In this document: piece by piece, positions 41,540 to 57,100 of the stretch | Position numbering within the stretch: position 1 is the first letter of the stretch | Layout: the number at the start of each line of letters is the position of its first letter | Assembly (NCBI GenBank): GCA_036435485.1 | Contig: CM071599.1 | Location: 6,970,803-7,034,802 of the forward strand | Direction of reading: 5' to 3' | Length of the DNA: 64,000 nt | Source of the DNA: Saposhnikovia divaricata | Lineage: Eukaryota > Streptophyta > Magnoliopsida > Apiales > Apiaceae | Program-made: the position numbers and the translations under genes | Notes under the pieces: generated by a model | The model's database searches: none | Told to the model about the DNA's origin: nothing | Seen by the model: only the letters and a program-made list of their open reading frames with translations

Positions 41540-44500
41540 GTCCGACTCAATTTTTAACAATATCCCGTGTACTAACCACTTTGAGGATTATCCGAAAACC
41601 GAGTTTCGATCATAACAGCTCCGATTCAGGTTCGAACCGCGTCAAATAAAATTTTGTTGAATTTTAATAACCCATAGGAACAAAATATGTAAAAATATCC
41701 CTAAAATGGTCCGACTCGATTTTTAACAATATCCCGTGTACTAACCACTTTGAGGATTATCCGAAAACCAAGTTTCGATCATAACAGCTCCGATTCAGGT
41801 TCGAACCGCGTCAAATAAAATTTTGTTGAATTTTAATAACCCATAGGAACAAAATATGTAAAAATATCCACAAAATGGTCCGACTTGATTTTTAACAATA
41901 TCCCGTGTACTAACCCCTTTGAGAATTTTCCGAAAACCGAGTTTCGATCATATCAGCTCCGATTCCGGTCCGAACTTCGTCAAATAAAATTTCGTTGAAT
42001 TCCAATAACCCATAGGAACTAAATATGTAAAAATATCCACCAAATGGGCCGCCTCCATTTTTAACAATAACCCGTATGCTAACACCTTTTTAGGATTATC
42101 TGAAAACCGAGTTTCGATCATATCAGCTCCGATTCGGGTCCGTATTGCGTCAAATAAAATTTCATTGAATTCCAATAACCCATAAGAACAAAATATGTAA
42201 AAATATCCATAAAATGGTTCGACTCGATTTTTAACAATATCCCGTGTACTAACCGCTTTGAGGATTATTCGAAAACCGAGTTTCAGTCATTTCAGCCCCG
42301 ATTCAGGTCCGAACGACACCAAATAAAATTTCACTAAATTCCAATAACCCATAGGAACAAAATATGTAAAAATATCCACATAATGGTCCGACTCGATTTT
42401 TAACAATATCCCGTGTACTAACCACTTTGAGGATTATCCGAAAACCGAGTTTCGATCATAACAGCTCCGATTCAGGTTCGAACCGCGTCAAATAAAATTT
42501 TGTTGAATTTTAATAACCCATAGGAACAAAATATGTAAAAATATCCCTAAAATGGTCCGACTCGATTTTTAACAATATCCCGTGTACTAACCACTTTGAG
42601 GATTATCCGAAAACCGAGTTTCGATCATAACAGCTCTGATTCAGGTTCGAACCGCGTCAAATAAAATTTTCTTGAATTTTAATAACCCATAGGAACAAAA
42701 TATGTAAAAATATCCACAAAATGGTCCGACTTGATTTTTAAAAATATCCCGTGTACTAACCCCTTTGAGAATTTTCCGAAAACCGAGTTTCGATCATATC
42801 AGCTCCGATTCCGGTCCGAACTTCGTCAAATAAAATTTCGTTGAATTCCAATAACCCATAGGAACTAAATATGTAAAAATATCCACCAAATGGGCCGCCT
42901 CCATTTTTAACAATAACCCGTATGCTAACACCTTTTTAGGATTATCTGAAAACCGAGTTTCGATCATATCAGCTCCGATTCGGGTCCGTATTGCGTCAAA
43001 TAAAATTTCATTGAATTCCAATAACCCATAAGAACAAAATATGTAAAAATATCCATAAAATGGTTCGACTCGATTTTTAACAATATCCCGTGTACTAACC
43101 GCTTTGAGGATTATTCGAAAACCGAGTTTCAGTCATTTCAGCCCCGATTCAGGTCCGAACGACACCAAATAAAATTTCACTAAATTCCAATAACCCATAG
43201 GAACAAAATATGTAAAAATATCCACATAATGGTCCGACTCGATTTTTAACAATATCCCGTGTACTAACCACTTTGAGGATTATCCGAAAACCGAGTTTCG
43301 ATCATAACAGCTCCGATTCAGGTTCGAACCGCGTCAAATAAAATTTTGTTGAATTTTAATAACCCATAGGAACAAAATATGTAAAAATATCCCTAAAATG
43401 GTCCGACTCGATTTTTAACAATATCCCGTGTACTAACCACTTTGAGGATTATCCGAAAACCGAGTTTCGATCATAACAGCTCTGATTCAGGTTCGAACCG
43501 CGTCAAATAAAATTTTCTTGAATTTTAATAACCCATAGGAACAAAATATGTAAAAATATCCACAAAATGGTCCGACTTGATTTTTAAAAATATCCCGTGT
43601 ACTAACCCCTTTGAGAATTTTCCGAAAACCGAGTTTCGATCATATCAGCTCCGATTCCGGTCCGAACTTCGTCAAATAAAATTTCGTTGAATTCCAATAA
43701 CCCATAGGAACTAAATATGTAAAAATATCCACCAAATGGGCCGACTCCATTTTTAACAATAACCCGTATGCTAACACCTTTTTAGGATTATCTGAAAACC
43801 GAGTTTCGATCATATCAGCTCCGATTCGGGTCCGTATTGCGTCAAATAAAATTTCATTGAATTCCAATAACCCATAAGAACAAAATATGTAAAAATATCC
43901 ATAAAATGGTTCGACTCGATTTTTAACAATATCCCGTGTACTAACCGCTTTGAGGATTATTCGAAAACCGAGTTTCAGTCATTTCAGCCCCGATTCAGGT
44001 CCGAACGACACCAAATAAAATTTCACTAAATTCCAATAACCCATAGGAACAAAATATGTAAAAATATCCACATAATGGTCCGACTCGATTTTTAACAATA
44101 TCCCGTGTACTAACCACTTTGAGGATTATCCGAAAACCGAGTTTCGATCATAACAGCTCCGATTCAGGTTCGAACCGCGTCAAATAAAATTTTGTTGAAT
44201 TTTAATAACCCATAGGAACAAAATATGTAAAAATATCCCTAAAATGGTCCGACTCGATTTTTAACAATATCCCGTGTACTAACCACTTTGAGGATTATCC
44301 GAAAACCGAGTTTCGATCATAACAGCTCCGATTCAGGTTCGAACCGCGTCAAATAAAATTTTGTTGAATTTTAATAACCCATAGGAACAAAATATGTAAA
44401 AATATCCACAAAATGGTCCGACTTGATTTTTAACAATATCCCGTGTACTAACCCCTTTGAGAATTTTCCGAAAACCGAGTTTCGATCATATCAGCTCCGA

Positions 44501-44760
44501 TTCCGGTCCGAACTTCGTCAAATAAAATTTCGTTGAATTCCAATAACCCATAGGAACTAAATATGTAAAAATATCCACCAAATGGGCCGACTCCATTTTT
44601 AACAATAACCCGTATGCTAACACCTTTTTAGGATTATCTGAAAACCGAGTTTCGATCATATCTGCTCCGATTCGGGTCCGTATTGCGTCAAATAAAATTT
44701 CATTGAATTCCAATAACCCATAAGAACAAAATATGTAAAATTATCCATAAAATGGTTCGA
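41540..44760. repeat. Five-monomer higher-order repeat, 846 bp, nearly four copies
   Basis: D-type monomers recur at exactly 846 bp (41948, 42794, 43640, 44486). Unit order A-A-B'-D-E, with two consecutive A monomers. 'ttttaaaaatatcccgtg' replaces 'ttttaacaatatcccgtg' in copies near 42735 and 43581. This is a different five-monomer unit from the 845-bp one just to the left. Confidence 0.8.
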
Positions 44761-46970
44761 CTCGATTTTTAACAATATCCCGTGTACTAACCGCTTTGAG
44801 GATTATTCGAAAACCGAGTTTTGACTATATCAGCTCCGATTCAGGTCCGAATTACGTAAAATAAAATTTCATTGAATTCCAATAACCCATAGGAACAAAA
44901 TATGTAAAAATATCCATAAAATGGTCCGACTCGATTTTTAACAATATCCCGTGTACTAACCACTTTGAGGATTATCCGAAAACCGAGTTTCGATCATAAC
45001 AGCTCCGATTCAGGTTCGAACCGCGTCAAATAAAATTTTGTTGAATTCCAATAACCCATAGGAACTAAATATGTAAAAATATCCACAAAATGGTCCGACT
45101 TGATTTTTAACAATATCCCGTGTACTAACCCCTTTGAGAATTTTCCGAAAACCGAGTTTCGATCATATCAGCTCCGATTCCGGTCCGAACTTCGTCAAAT
45201 AAAATTTCGTTGAATTCCAATAACCCATAGGAACTAAATATGTAAAAATATCCACCAAATGGGCCGACTCCATTTTTAACAATAACCCGTATGCTAACAC
45301 CTTTTTAGGATTATCTGAAAACCGAGTTTCGTTCATATTAACTCAGATTCGGGTCCGAATTGCGTCAAATAAAATTTCATTGAATTCCAAAAACCCATAA
45401 GAACAAAATATGTAAAAATATCCATAAAATGGTTCGACTCGATTTTTAACAATATCCCGTGTACTAACCGCTTTGAGGATTATTCGAAAACCGAGTTTCA
45501 GTCATTTCAGCCCCGATTCAGGTCCGAACGACACCAAATAAAATTTCACTAAATTCCAATAACCCATAGGAACAAAATATGTAAAAATATCCACATAATG
45601 GTCCGACTCGATTTTTAACAATATCCCGTGTACTAACCACTTTGAGGATTATCCGAAAACCGAGTTTCGATCATAACAGCTCCGATTCAGGTTCGAACCG
45701 CGTCAAATAAAATTTTGTTGAATTTTAATAACCCATAGGAACAAAATATGTAAAAATATCCCTAAAATGGTCCGACTCGATTTTTAACAATATCCCGTGT
45801 ACTAACCACTTTGAGGATTATCCGAAAACCGAGTTTCGATCATAACAGCTCCGATTCAGGTTCGAACCGCGTCAAATAAAATTTTGTTGAATTTTAATAA
45901 CCCATAGGAACAAAATATGTAAAAATATCCACAAAATGGTCCGACTTGATTTTTAACAATATCCCGTGTACTAACCCCTTTGAGAATTTTCCGAAAACCG
46001 AGTTTCGATCATATCAGCTCCGATTCCGGTCCGAACTTCGTCAAATAAAATTTCGTTGAATTCCAATAACCCATAGGAACTAAATATGTAAAAATATCCA
46101 CCAAATGGGCCGACTCCATTTTTAACAATAACCCGTATGCTAACACCTTTTTAGGATTATCTGAAAACCGAGTTTCGATCATATCTGCTCCGATTCGGGT
46201 CCGTATTGCGTCAAATAAAATTTCATTGAATTCCAATAACCCATAAGAACAAAATATGTAAAATTATCCATAAAATGGTTCGACTCGATTTTTAACAATA
46301 TCCCGTGTACTAACCGCTTTGAGGATTATTCGAAAACCGAGTTTTGACTATATCAGCTCCGATTCAGGTCCGAATTACGTAAAATAAAATTTCATTGAAT
46401 TCCAATAACCCATAGGAACAAAATATGTAAAAATATCCATAAAATGGTCCGACTCGATTTTTAACAATATCCCGTGTACTAACCACTTTGAGGATTATCC
46501 GAAAACCGAGTTTCGATCATAACAGCTCCGATTCAGGTTCGAACCGCGTCAAATAAAATTTTGTTGAATTCCAATAACCCATAGGAACTAAATATGTAAA
46601 AATATCCACAAAATGGTCCGACTTGATTTTTAACAATATCCCGTGTACTAACCCCTTTGAGAATTTTCCGAAAACCGAGTTTCGATCATATCAGCTCCGA
46701 TTCCGGTCCGAACTTCGTCAAATAAAATTTCGTTGAATTCCAATAACCCATAGGAACTAAATATGTAAAAATATCCACCAAATGGGCCGACTCCATTTTT
46801 AACAATAACCCGTATGCTAACACCTTTTTAGGATTATCTGAAAACCGAGTTTCGTTCATATTAACTCAGATTCGGGTCCGAATTGCGTCAAATAAAATTT
46901 CATTGAATTCCAAAAACCCATAAGAACAAAATATGTAAAAATATCCATAAAATGGTTCGACTCGATTTTT
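43920..46970. repeat. Nine-monomer higher-order repeat, 1523 bp, two copies
   Basis: Two copies, about 43.92-45.44 and 45.44-46.97 kb. Shared private changes include 'catatctgctccg' (44660, 46183), 'gtaaaattatcc' (44738, 46261) and 'cattaactc'-like DNA before 'agattcgggtc' (45345, 46868). The left copy overlaps the end of the 846-bp domain, so it formed from it. Confidence 0.75.
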
Positions 46971-48990
46971 AACAATATCCAGTGTACTAACCCCTTTGAG
47001 GATTATTCGAAAACCGAGTTTCAGTCATTTCAGCCCCGATTCAGGTCCGAACGACAGCAAATAAAATTTCACTAAATTCCAATAACCCATAGGAACAAAA
47101 TATGTAAAAATATCCACATAATGGTCCGACTTGATTTTTAACAATATCCCGTGTACTTACCCCTTTGAGAATTTTCCGAAAACCGAGTTTCGATCATATC
47201 AGCTCCGATTCCGAACCAAACTGCGTCAAATAAAATTTCGTTGAATTCCAATAACCCATAAGAACAAAATATGTAAAAATATCCACAAAATGGTCCAACT
47301 CACTTTTTAACTATATCCCGGTACTAACCCCTTTGAAGATTATCCAAAAACCGAGTTTTGACTATATCAGCTCCGATTCAGTTCCGAATTACGTCAAATA
47401 AAATTTCATTGAATTCCAATAACCCATAGGAACAAAATATGTAAAAATATCCCTAAAATGGTCCGACTCGATTTTTAACAATATCCCGTGTACTAACCAC
47501 TTTGAGGATTATCCGAAAACCGAGTTTCGATCATAACAGCTCCGATTCAGGTTCGAACCGCGTCAAATAAAATTTTGTTGAATTTTAATAACCCATAGGA
47601 ACAAAATATGTAAAAATATCCACAAAATGGTCCGACTTGATTTTTAACAATATCCCGTGTACTAACCCCTTTGAGAATTTTCCGAAAACCGAGTTTCGAT
47701 CATATCAGCTCCGATTCCGGTCCGAACTTCGTCAAATAAAATTTCGTTGAATTCCAATAACCCATAGGAAATAAATATGTAAAAATATCCACCAAATGGG
47801 CCGACTCCATTTTTAACAATAACCCGTATGCTAACACCTTTTTAGGATTATCTGAAAACCGAGTTTCGTTCATATTAACTCAGATTCCGGTCCGAATTGC
47901 GTCAAATAAAATTTCATTGAATTCCAAAAACCCATAAGAACAAAATATGTAAAAATATCCATAAAATGGTTCGACTCGATTTTTAACAATATCCAGTGTA
48001 CTAACCCCTTTGAGGATTATTCGAAAACCGAGTTTCAGTCATTTCAGCCCCGATTCAGGTCCGAACGACAGCAAATAAAATTTCACTAAATTCCAATAAC
48101 CCATAGGAACAAAATATGTAAAAATATCCACATAATGGTCCGACTTGATTTTTAACAATATCCCGTGTACTTACCCCTTTGAGAATTTTCCGAAAACCGA
48201 GTTTCGATCATATCAGCTCCGATTCCGAACCAAACTGCGTCAAATAAAATTTCGTTGAATTCCAATAACCCATAAGAACAAAATATGTAAAAATATCCAC
48301 AAAATGGTCCGACTCACTTTTTAACTATATCCCGGTACTAACCCCTTTGAAGATTATCCAAAAACCGAGTTTTGACTATATCAGCTCCGATTCAGTTCCG
48401 AATTACGTCAAATAAAATTTCATTGAATTCCAATAACCCATAGGAACAAAATATGTAAAAATATCCCTAAAATGGTCCGACTCGATTTTTAACAATATCC
48501 CGTGTACTAACCACTTTGAGGATTATCCGAAAACCGAGTTTCGATCATAACAGCTCCGATTCAGGTTCGAACCGCGTCAAATAAAATTTTGTTGAATTTT
48601 AATAACCCATAGGAACAAAATATGTAAAAATATCCACAAAATGGTCCGACTTGATTTTTAACAATATCACGTGTACTAACCCCTTTGAGAATTTTCCGAA
48701 AACCGAGTTTCGATCATATCAGCTCCGATTCCGGTCCGAACTTCGTCAAATAAAATTTTGTTGAATTCCAATAACCCATAGGAACTAAATATGTAAAAAT
48801 ATCCACCAAATGGGCCGACTCCATTTTTAACAATAACCCGTATGCTAACACCTTTTTAGGATTATCTGAAAACCGAGTTTCGATCATATCAGCTCCGATT
48901 CGGGTCCGTATTGCGTCAAATAAAATTTCATTGAATTCCAATAACCCATAAGAACAAAATATGTAAAAATATCCATAAAATGGTTCGACT
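46970..48990. repeat. Six-monomer higher-order repeat, 1014 bp, two copies
   Basis: 'gaacgacagcaaataaa' (about 47050, 48064) and 'gattccgaaccaaactgcg' (about 47209, 48223) repeat at 1014 bp in E-B-C-A-B'-D order. The final D differs between the copies, so the right boundary lies near 48.7-49.0 kb. Confidence 0.75.
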
Positions 48991-49329
48991 CGATTTTTAA
49001 CAATATCCCGTGTACTAACCGCTTTGAGGATTATTCGAAAACCGAGTTTTGACTATATCAGCTCCGATTCAGGTTCGAATTACGTAAAATAAAATTTCAT
49101 TGAATTCCAATAACCCATAGGAACAAAATATGTAAAAATATCCATAAAATGGTCCGACTCGATTTTTAACAATATCCCGTGTACTAACCACTTTGAGGAT
49201 TATCCGAAAACCGAGTTTCGATCATAACAGCTCCGATTCAGGTTCGAACCGCGTCAAATAAAATTTTGTTGAATTCCAATAACCCATAGGAACTAAATAT
49301 GTAAAAATATCCACCAAATGGGCCGACTC

Positions 49330-52300
49330 GATTTAAACAATATCCCGTGTACTAACCCCTTTGAGGATTATTCGAAAACCGAGTTTCAGTCATTTCAGCC
49401 CCGATTCAGGTCCGAACGGCACCAAATAAAATTTCACTAAATTCTAATAACCCATAGGAACAAAATATGTAAAAATATCCACATAATGGTCTGACTTGAT
49501 TTTTAACAATATCCCGTGTACTAACCCCTTTGAGAATTTTCCGAAAACCGAGTTTCGAGCATATCAGCTCCGATTCCGGTCCAAACTGCGTCAAATAAAA
49601 TTTCGTTGAATTCCAATAACCCATAGGAACAAAATATGTAAAAATAACCACAAAATGGTCCGACTCAATTTTTAACAATATCCCGGTACTAACCCCTTTG
49701 AAGATTATCCAAAAACCGAGTTTTGACTATATCAGCTCCGATTCAGTTCCGAATTACGTCAAATAAAATTTCATTGAATTCCAATAACCCATAGGAACAA
49801 AATATGTAAAAATATCCCTAAAATGGTCCGACTCGATTTTTAACAATATCCCGTGTACTAACCACTTTGAGGATTATCCGAAAACCGAGTTTCGATCATA
49901 ACATCTCCGATTCACGTTCGAACCGCGTCAAATAAAATTTTGTTTAATTTTAATAACCCATAGGAACAAAATATGTAAAAATATCCACAAAATGGTCCGA
50001 CTCAATTTTTAACAATATCCCGGTACTAACCCCTTTGAAGATTATCCAAAAACCGAGTTTTGACTATATCAGCTCCGATTCAGTTCCGAATTACGTCAAA
50101 TAAAATTTCATTGAATTCCAATAACCCATAGGAACAAAATATGTAAAAATATCCCTAAAATGGTCCGACTCGATTTTTAACAATATCCCGTGTACTAACC
50201 CCTTTGAGAATTTTCCGAAAACCGAGTTTCGATCATATCAGCTCCGATTCCGGTCCGAACTTCGTCAAATAAAATTTCGTTGAATTCCAATAACCCATAG
50301 GAACTAAATATGTAAAAATATCCACCAAATGGGCCGACTCCATTTTTAACAATAACCCGTGTACTAACCGCTTTGAGGATTATTCGAAAACCGAGTTTTG
50401 ACTATATCAGCTCCGATTCAGGTTCGAATTACGTAAAATAAAATTTCATTGAATTCCAATAACCTATAGGAACAAAATATGTAAAAATATCCACATAATG
50501 GTCCGACTTGATTTTTAACAATATCCCGTGTACTAACCCCTTTGAGAATTTTCCGAAAACCGAGTTTCGAGCATATCAGCTCCGATTCCGGTCCAAACTG
50601 CGTCAAATAAAATTTCGTTGAATTCCAATAACCCATAGGAACAAAATATGTAAAAATAACCACAAAATGGTCCGACTCAATTTTTAACAATATCCCGGTA
50701 CTAACCCCTTTGAAGATTATCCAAAAACCGAGTTTTGACTATATCAGCTCCGATTCAGTTCCGAATTACGTCAAATAAAATTTCATTGAATTCCAATAAC
50801 CCATAGGAACAAAATATGTAAAAATATCCCTAAAATGGTCCGACTCGATTTTTAACAATATCCCGTGTACTAACCACTTTGAGGATTATCCGAAAACCGA
50901 GTTTCGATCATAACAGCTCCGATTCACGTTCGAACCGCGTCAAATAAAATTTTGTTTAATTTTAATAACCCATAGGAACAAAATATGTAAAAATATCCAC
51001 AAAATGGTCCGACTCAATTTTTAACAATATCCCGGTACTAACCCCTTTGAAGATTATCCAAAAACCGAGTTTTGACTATATCAGCTCCGATTCAGTTCCG
51101 AATTACGTCAAATAAAATTTCATTGAATTCCAATAACCCATAGGAACAAAATATGTAAAAATATCCCTAAAATGGTCCGACTCGATTTTTAACAATATCC
51201 CGTGTACTAACCCCTTTGAGAATTTTCCGAAAACCGAGTTTCGATCATATCAGCTCCGATTCCGGTCCGAACTTCGTCAAATAAAATTTCGTTGAATTCC
51301 AATAACCCATAGGAACTAAATATGTAAAAATATCCACCAAATGGGCCGACTCCATTTTTAACAATAACCCGTATGCTAACACCTTTTTAGGATTATCTGA
51401 AAACCGAGTTTCGATCATATCAGCTCCGATTCGGGTCCGTATTGCGTCAAATAAAATTTCATTGAATTCCAATAACCCATAAGAACAAAATATGTAAAAA
51501 TATCCATAAAATGGTTCGACTCGATTTTTAACAATATCCCGTGTACTAACCGCTTTGAGGATTATTCGAAAACCGAGTTTTGACTATATCAGCTCCGATT
51601 CAGGTTCGAATTACGTAAAATAAAATTTCATTGAATTCCAATAACCTATAGGAACAAAATATGTAAAAATATCCATAAAATGGTCCGACTCGATTTTTAA
51701 CAATATCCCGTGTACTAACCACTTTGAGGATTATCCGAAAACCGAGTTTCGATCATAACAGCTCCGATTCAGGTTCGAACCGCGTCAAATAAAATTTTGT
51801 TGAATTCCAATAACCCATAGGAACTAAATATGTAAAAATATCCACCAAATGGGCCGACTCGATTTTAACAATATCCCGTGTACTAACCCCTTTGAGGATT
51901 ATTCGAAAACCGAGTTTCAGTCATTTCAGCCCCGATTCAGGTCCGAACGGCACCAAATAAAATTTCACTAAATTCTAATAACCCATAGGAACAAAATATG
52001 TAAAAATATCCACATAATGGTCCGACTTGATTTTTAACAATATCCCGTGTACTAACCCCTTTGAGAATTTTCCGAAAACCGAGTTTCGAGCATATCAGCT
52101 CCGATTCCGGTCCAAACTGCGTCAAATAAAATTTCGTTGAATTCCAATAACCCATAGGAACAAAATATGTAAAAATAACCACAAAATGGTCCGACTCAAT
52201 TTTTAACAATATCCCGGTACTAACCCCTTTGAAGATTATCCAAAAACCGAGTTTTGACTATATCAGCTCCGATTCAGTTCCGAATTACGTCAAATAAAAT

Positions 52301-54040
52301 TTCATTGAATTCCAATAACCCATAGGAACAAAATATGTAAAAATATCCCTAAAATGGTCCGACTCGATTTTTAACAATATCCCGTGTACTAACCACTTTG
52401 AGGATTATCCGAAAACCGAGTTTCGATCATAACAGCTCCGATTCACGTTCGAACCGCGTCAAATAAAATTTTGTTTAATTTTAATAACCCATAGGAACAA
52501 AATATGTAAAAATATCCACAAAATGGTCCGACTCAATTTTTAACAATATCCCGGTACTAACCCCTTTGAAGATTATCCAAAAACCGAGTTTTGACTATAT
52601 CAGCTCCGATTCAGTTCCGAATTACGTCAAATAAAATTTTATTGAATTCCAATAACCCATAGGAACAAAATATGTAAAAATATCCCTAAAATGGTCCGAC
52701 TCGATTTTTAACAATATCCCGTGTACTAACCCCTTTGAGAATTTTCCGAAAACCGAGTTTCGATCATATCAGCTCCGATTCCGGTCCGAACTTCGTCAAA
52801 TAAAATTTCGTTGAATTCCAATAACCCATAGGAACTAAATATGTAAAAATATCCACCAAATGGGCCGACTCCATTTTTAACAATAACCCGTATGCTAACA
52901 CCTTTTTAGGATTATCTGAAAACCGAGTTTCGATCATATCAGCTCCGATTCGGGTCCGTATTGCGTCAAATAAAATTTCATTGAATTCCAATAACCCATA
53001 AGAACAAAATATGTAAAAATATCCATAAAATGGTTCGACTCGATTTTTAACAATATCCCGTGTACTAACCGCTTTGAGGATTATTCGAAAACCGAGTTTT
53101 GACTATATCAGCTCCGATTCAGGTTCGAATTACGTAAAATAAAATTTCATTGAATTCCAATAACCTATAGGAACAAAATATGTAAAAATATCCATAAAAT
53201 GGTCCGACTCGATTTTTAACAATATCCCGTGTACTAACCACTTTGAGGATTATCCGAAAACCGAGTTTCGATCATAACAGCTCCGATTCAGGTTCGAACC
53301 GCGTCAAATAAAATTTTGTTGAATTCCAATAACCCATAGGAACTAAATATGTAAAAATATCCACCAAATGGGCCGACTCGATTTTAACAATATCCCGTGT
53401 ACTAACCCCTTTGAGGATTATTCGAAAACCGAGTTTCAGTCATTTCAGCCCCGATTCAGGTCCGAACGGCACCAAATAAAATTTCACTAAATTCTAATAA
53501 CCCATAGGAACAAAATATGTAAAAATATCCACATAATGGTCCGACTTGATTTTTAACAATATCCCGTGTACTAACCCCTTTGAGAATTTTCCGAAAACCG
53601 AGTTTCGAGCATATCAGCTCCGATTCCGGTCCAAACTGCGTCAAATAAAATTTCGTTGAATTCCAATAACCCATAGGAACAAAATATGTAAAAATAACCA
53701 CAAAATGGTCCGACTCAATTTTTAACAATATCCCGGTACTAACCCCTTTGAAGATTATCCAAAAACCGAGTTTTGACTATATCAGCTCCGATTCAGTTCC
53801 GAATTACGTCAAATAAAATTTCATTGAATTCCGATAACCCATAGGAACAAAATATGTAAAAATATCTTTAAAATGGTCCGACTCGATTTTTAACAATATC
53901 CCGTGTACTAACCACTTTGAGGATTATCCGAAAACCGAGTTTCGATCATAACAGCTCCGATTCACGTTCGAACCGCGTCAAATAAAATTTTGTTTAATTT
54001 TAATAACCCATAGGAACAAAATATGTAAAAATATCCACAA
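49330..54040. repeat. Nine-monomer higher-order repeat, 1519 bp, about three copies, one shortened
   Basis: D monomers at 51245 and 52764, and 'cgagcatatcagctccg' near 50.57, 52.09 and 53.61 kb, step by 1519 bp. The leftmost copy is shortened to about 1012 bp by loss of three monomers, leaving a D/C chimeric monomer near 50.35 kb. Several units have A monomers with 'attcacgttcgaac' and 'gtttaattttaat'. Confidence 0.75.
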
Positions 54041-54114
54041 AATGGTCCGACTTGATTTTTAACAATATCCCGTGTACTAACCCCTTTGAGAATTTTCCGA
54101 AAACCGAGTTTCGA

Positions 54115-57100
54115 TCATATCAGCTCCGATTCCGGTCCGAACTTCGTCAAATAAAATTTCGTTGAATTCCAATAACCCATAGGAACTAAATATGTAAAAA
54201 TATCCACCAAATGGGCCGACTCCATTTTTAACAATAACCCGTATGCTAACACCTTTTTAGGATTATCTGAAAACCGAGTTTCGATCATATCAGCTCCGAT
54301 TCGGGTCCGAATTGCGTCAAATAAAATTTCATTGAATTCCAAAAACCCATAAGAACAAAATATGTAAAAATATCCATAAAATGGTTTGACTCGATTTTTA
54401 ACAATATCCCGTGTACTAACCCCTTTGAGGATTATTCGAAAACCGAGTTTCAGTCATTTCAGCCCCGATTCAGGTCCGAACGGCACCAAATAAAATTTCA
54501 CTGAATTCCAATCACCCATAGGAACAAAATATGTAAAAATATCCACATAATGGTCCGACTTGATTTTTAACAATATCCCGTGTACTAACCCCTTTGAGAA
54601 TTTTCCGAAAACCGAGTTTCGATCATATCAGCTCCGATTCCGGTCCAAACTGCGTCAAATAAAATTTCGTTGAATTCCAATAACCCATAGGAACAAAATA
54701 TGTAAAAATATCCACAAAATGGTCCGACTCACTTTTTAACAATATCCCGGTACTAACCCCTTTGAAGATTATCCAAAAACCGAGTTTTGACTATATCAGC
54801 TCCGATTCAGTTCCGAATTACGTCAAATAAAATTTCATTGAATTCCAATAACCCATAGGAACAAAATATGTAAAAATATCCCTAAAACGGTCCGACTCAA
54901 TTTTTAACAATATCCCGTGTACTAACCACTTTGAGGATTATCCGAAAACCGAGTTTCGATCATAACAGCTCCGATTCAGGTTCGAACCGCGTCAAATAAA
55001 ATTTTGTTGAATTTTAATAACCCATAGGAACAAAATATGTAAAAATATCCACAAAATGGTCCGACTTGATTTTTAACAATATCCCTTGTACTAACCCCTT
55101 TGAGAATTTTCCGAAAACCGAGTTTCGATCATATCAGCTCCGATTCCGGTCCGAACTTCGTCAAATAAAATTTCGTTGAATTCCAATAACCCATAGGAAC
55201 TAAATATGTAAAAATATCCACCAAATGGGCCGACTCCATTTTTAACAATAACCCGTATGCTAACACCTTTTTAGGATTATCTGAAAATCGAGTTTCGTTC
55301 ATATTAGCTCCGATTCGGGTCCGAATTGCGTCAAATAAAATTTCATTGAATTCCAAAAACCCATAAGAACAAAATATGTAAAAATATCCATAAAATGGTT
55401 CGACTCGATTTTTAACAATATCTCGTGTACTAACCCCTTTGAGGATTATTCGAAAACCGAGTTTCAGTCGTTTCAGCCCCGATTCAGGTCCGAACGACAC
55501 CAAATAAAATTTCACTGAATTCCAATCACCCATAGGAACAAAATATGTAAAAATATCCACATAATGGTCCGACTTGATTTTTAACAATATCCCGTGTACT
55601 AACCCCTTTGAGAATTTTCCGAAAACCGAGTTTCGATCATATCAGCTCCGATTCCGATCCAAACTGCTTCAAATAAAATTTCGTTGAATTCCAATAACCC
55701 ATAGGAACAAAATATGTAAAAATATCCACAAAATGGTCCGACTCACTTTTTAACAATATCCCGGTACTAACCCCTTTGAAGATTATCCAAAAACCGAGTT
55801 TTGACTATATCAGCTCCGATTCAGTTCCGAATTACGTCAAATAAAATTTCATTGAATTCCAATAACCTATAGGAACAAAATATGTAAAAATATCCCTAAA
55901 ATGGTCCGACTCGATTTTTAACAATATCCCGTGTACTAACCACTTTGAGGATTATCCGAAAACCGAGTTTCGATCATAACAGCTCCGATTCAGGTTCGAA
56001 CCACGTCAAATAAAATTTTGTTGAATTTTAATAACCCATAGGAACAAAATATGTAAAAATATCCACAAAATGGCCCGACTTGATTTTTAACAATATCCCG
56101 TGTACTAACCCCTTTGAGAATTTTCCGAAAATCGAGTTTCGATCATATCAGCTCCGATTCCGGTCCAAACTTCGTCAAATAAAATTTCGTTGAATTCCAA
56201 TAACCCATAGGAACTAAATATGTAAAAATATCCACCAAATGGGCCGACTCCATTTTTAACAATAACCCGTATGCTAACACCTTTTTAGGATTATCTGAAA
56301 ACCGAGTTTCGATCATATCAGCTCCGATTCGGGTCCGAATTGCGTCAAATAAAATTTCATTGAATTCCAAAAACCCATAAGAACAAAATATGTAAAAATA
56401 TCCATAAAATGGTTCGACTCGATTTTTAACAATATCCCGTGTACTAACCCCTTTGAGGATTATTCGAAAACCGAGTTTCAGTCATTTCAGCCCCGATTCA
56501 GGTCCGAACGGCACCAAATAAAATTTCACTGAATTCCAATCACCCATAGGAACAAAATATGTAAAAATATCCACATAATGGTCCGACTTGATTTTTAACA
56601 ATATCCCGTGTACTAACCCCTTTGAGAATTTTCCGAAAACCGAGTTTCGATCATATCAGCTCCGATTCCGGTCCAAACTGCGTCAAATAAAATTTCGTTG
56701 AATTCCAATAACCCATAGGAACAAAATATGTAAAAATATCCACAAAATGGTCCGACTCACTTTTTAACAATATCCCGGTACTAACCCCTTTGAAGATTGT
56801 CCAAAAACCGAGTTTTAACTATATCAGCTCCGATTTAGTTCCGAATTACGTCAAATAAAATTTAATTGAATTCCAATAACCCATAGGAACAAAATATGTA
56901 AAAATATCCCTAAAATGGTCCGACTCAATTTTTAACAATATCCCGTGTACTAACCACTTTGAGGATTATCCGAAAACCGAGTTTCGATCATAACAGCTCC
57001 GATTCAGGTTCGAACCGCGTCAAATAAAATTTTGTTGAATTTTAATAACCCATAGGAACAAAATATGTAAAAATATCCACAAAATGGTCCGACTTGATTT

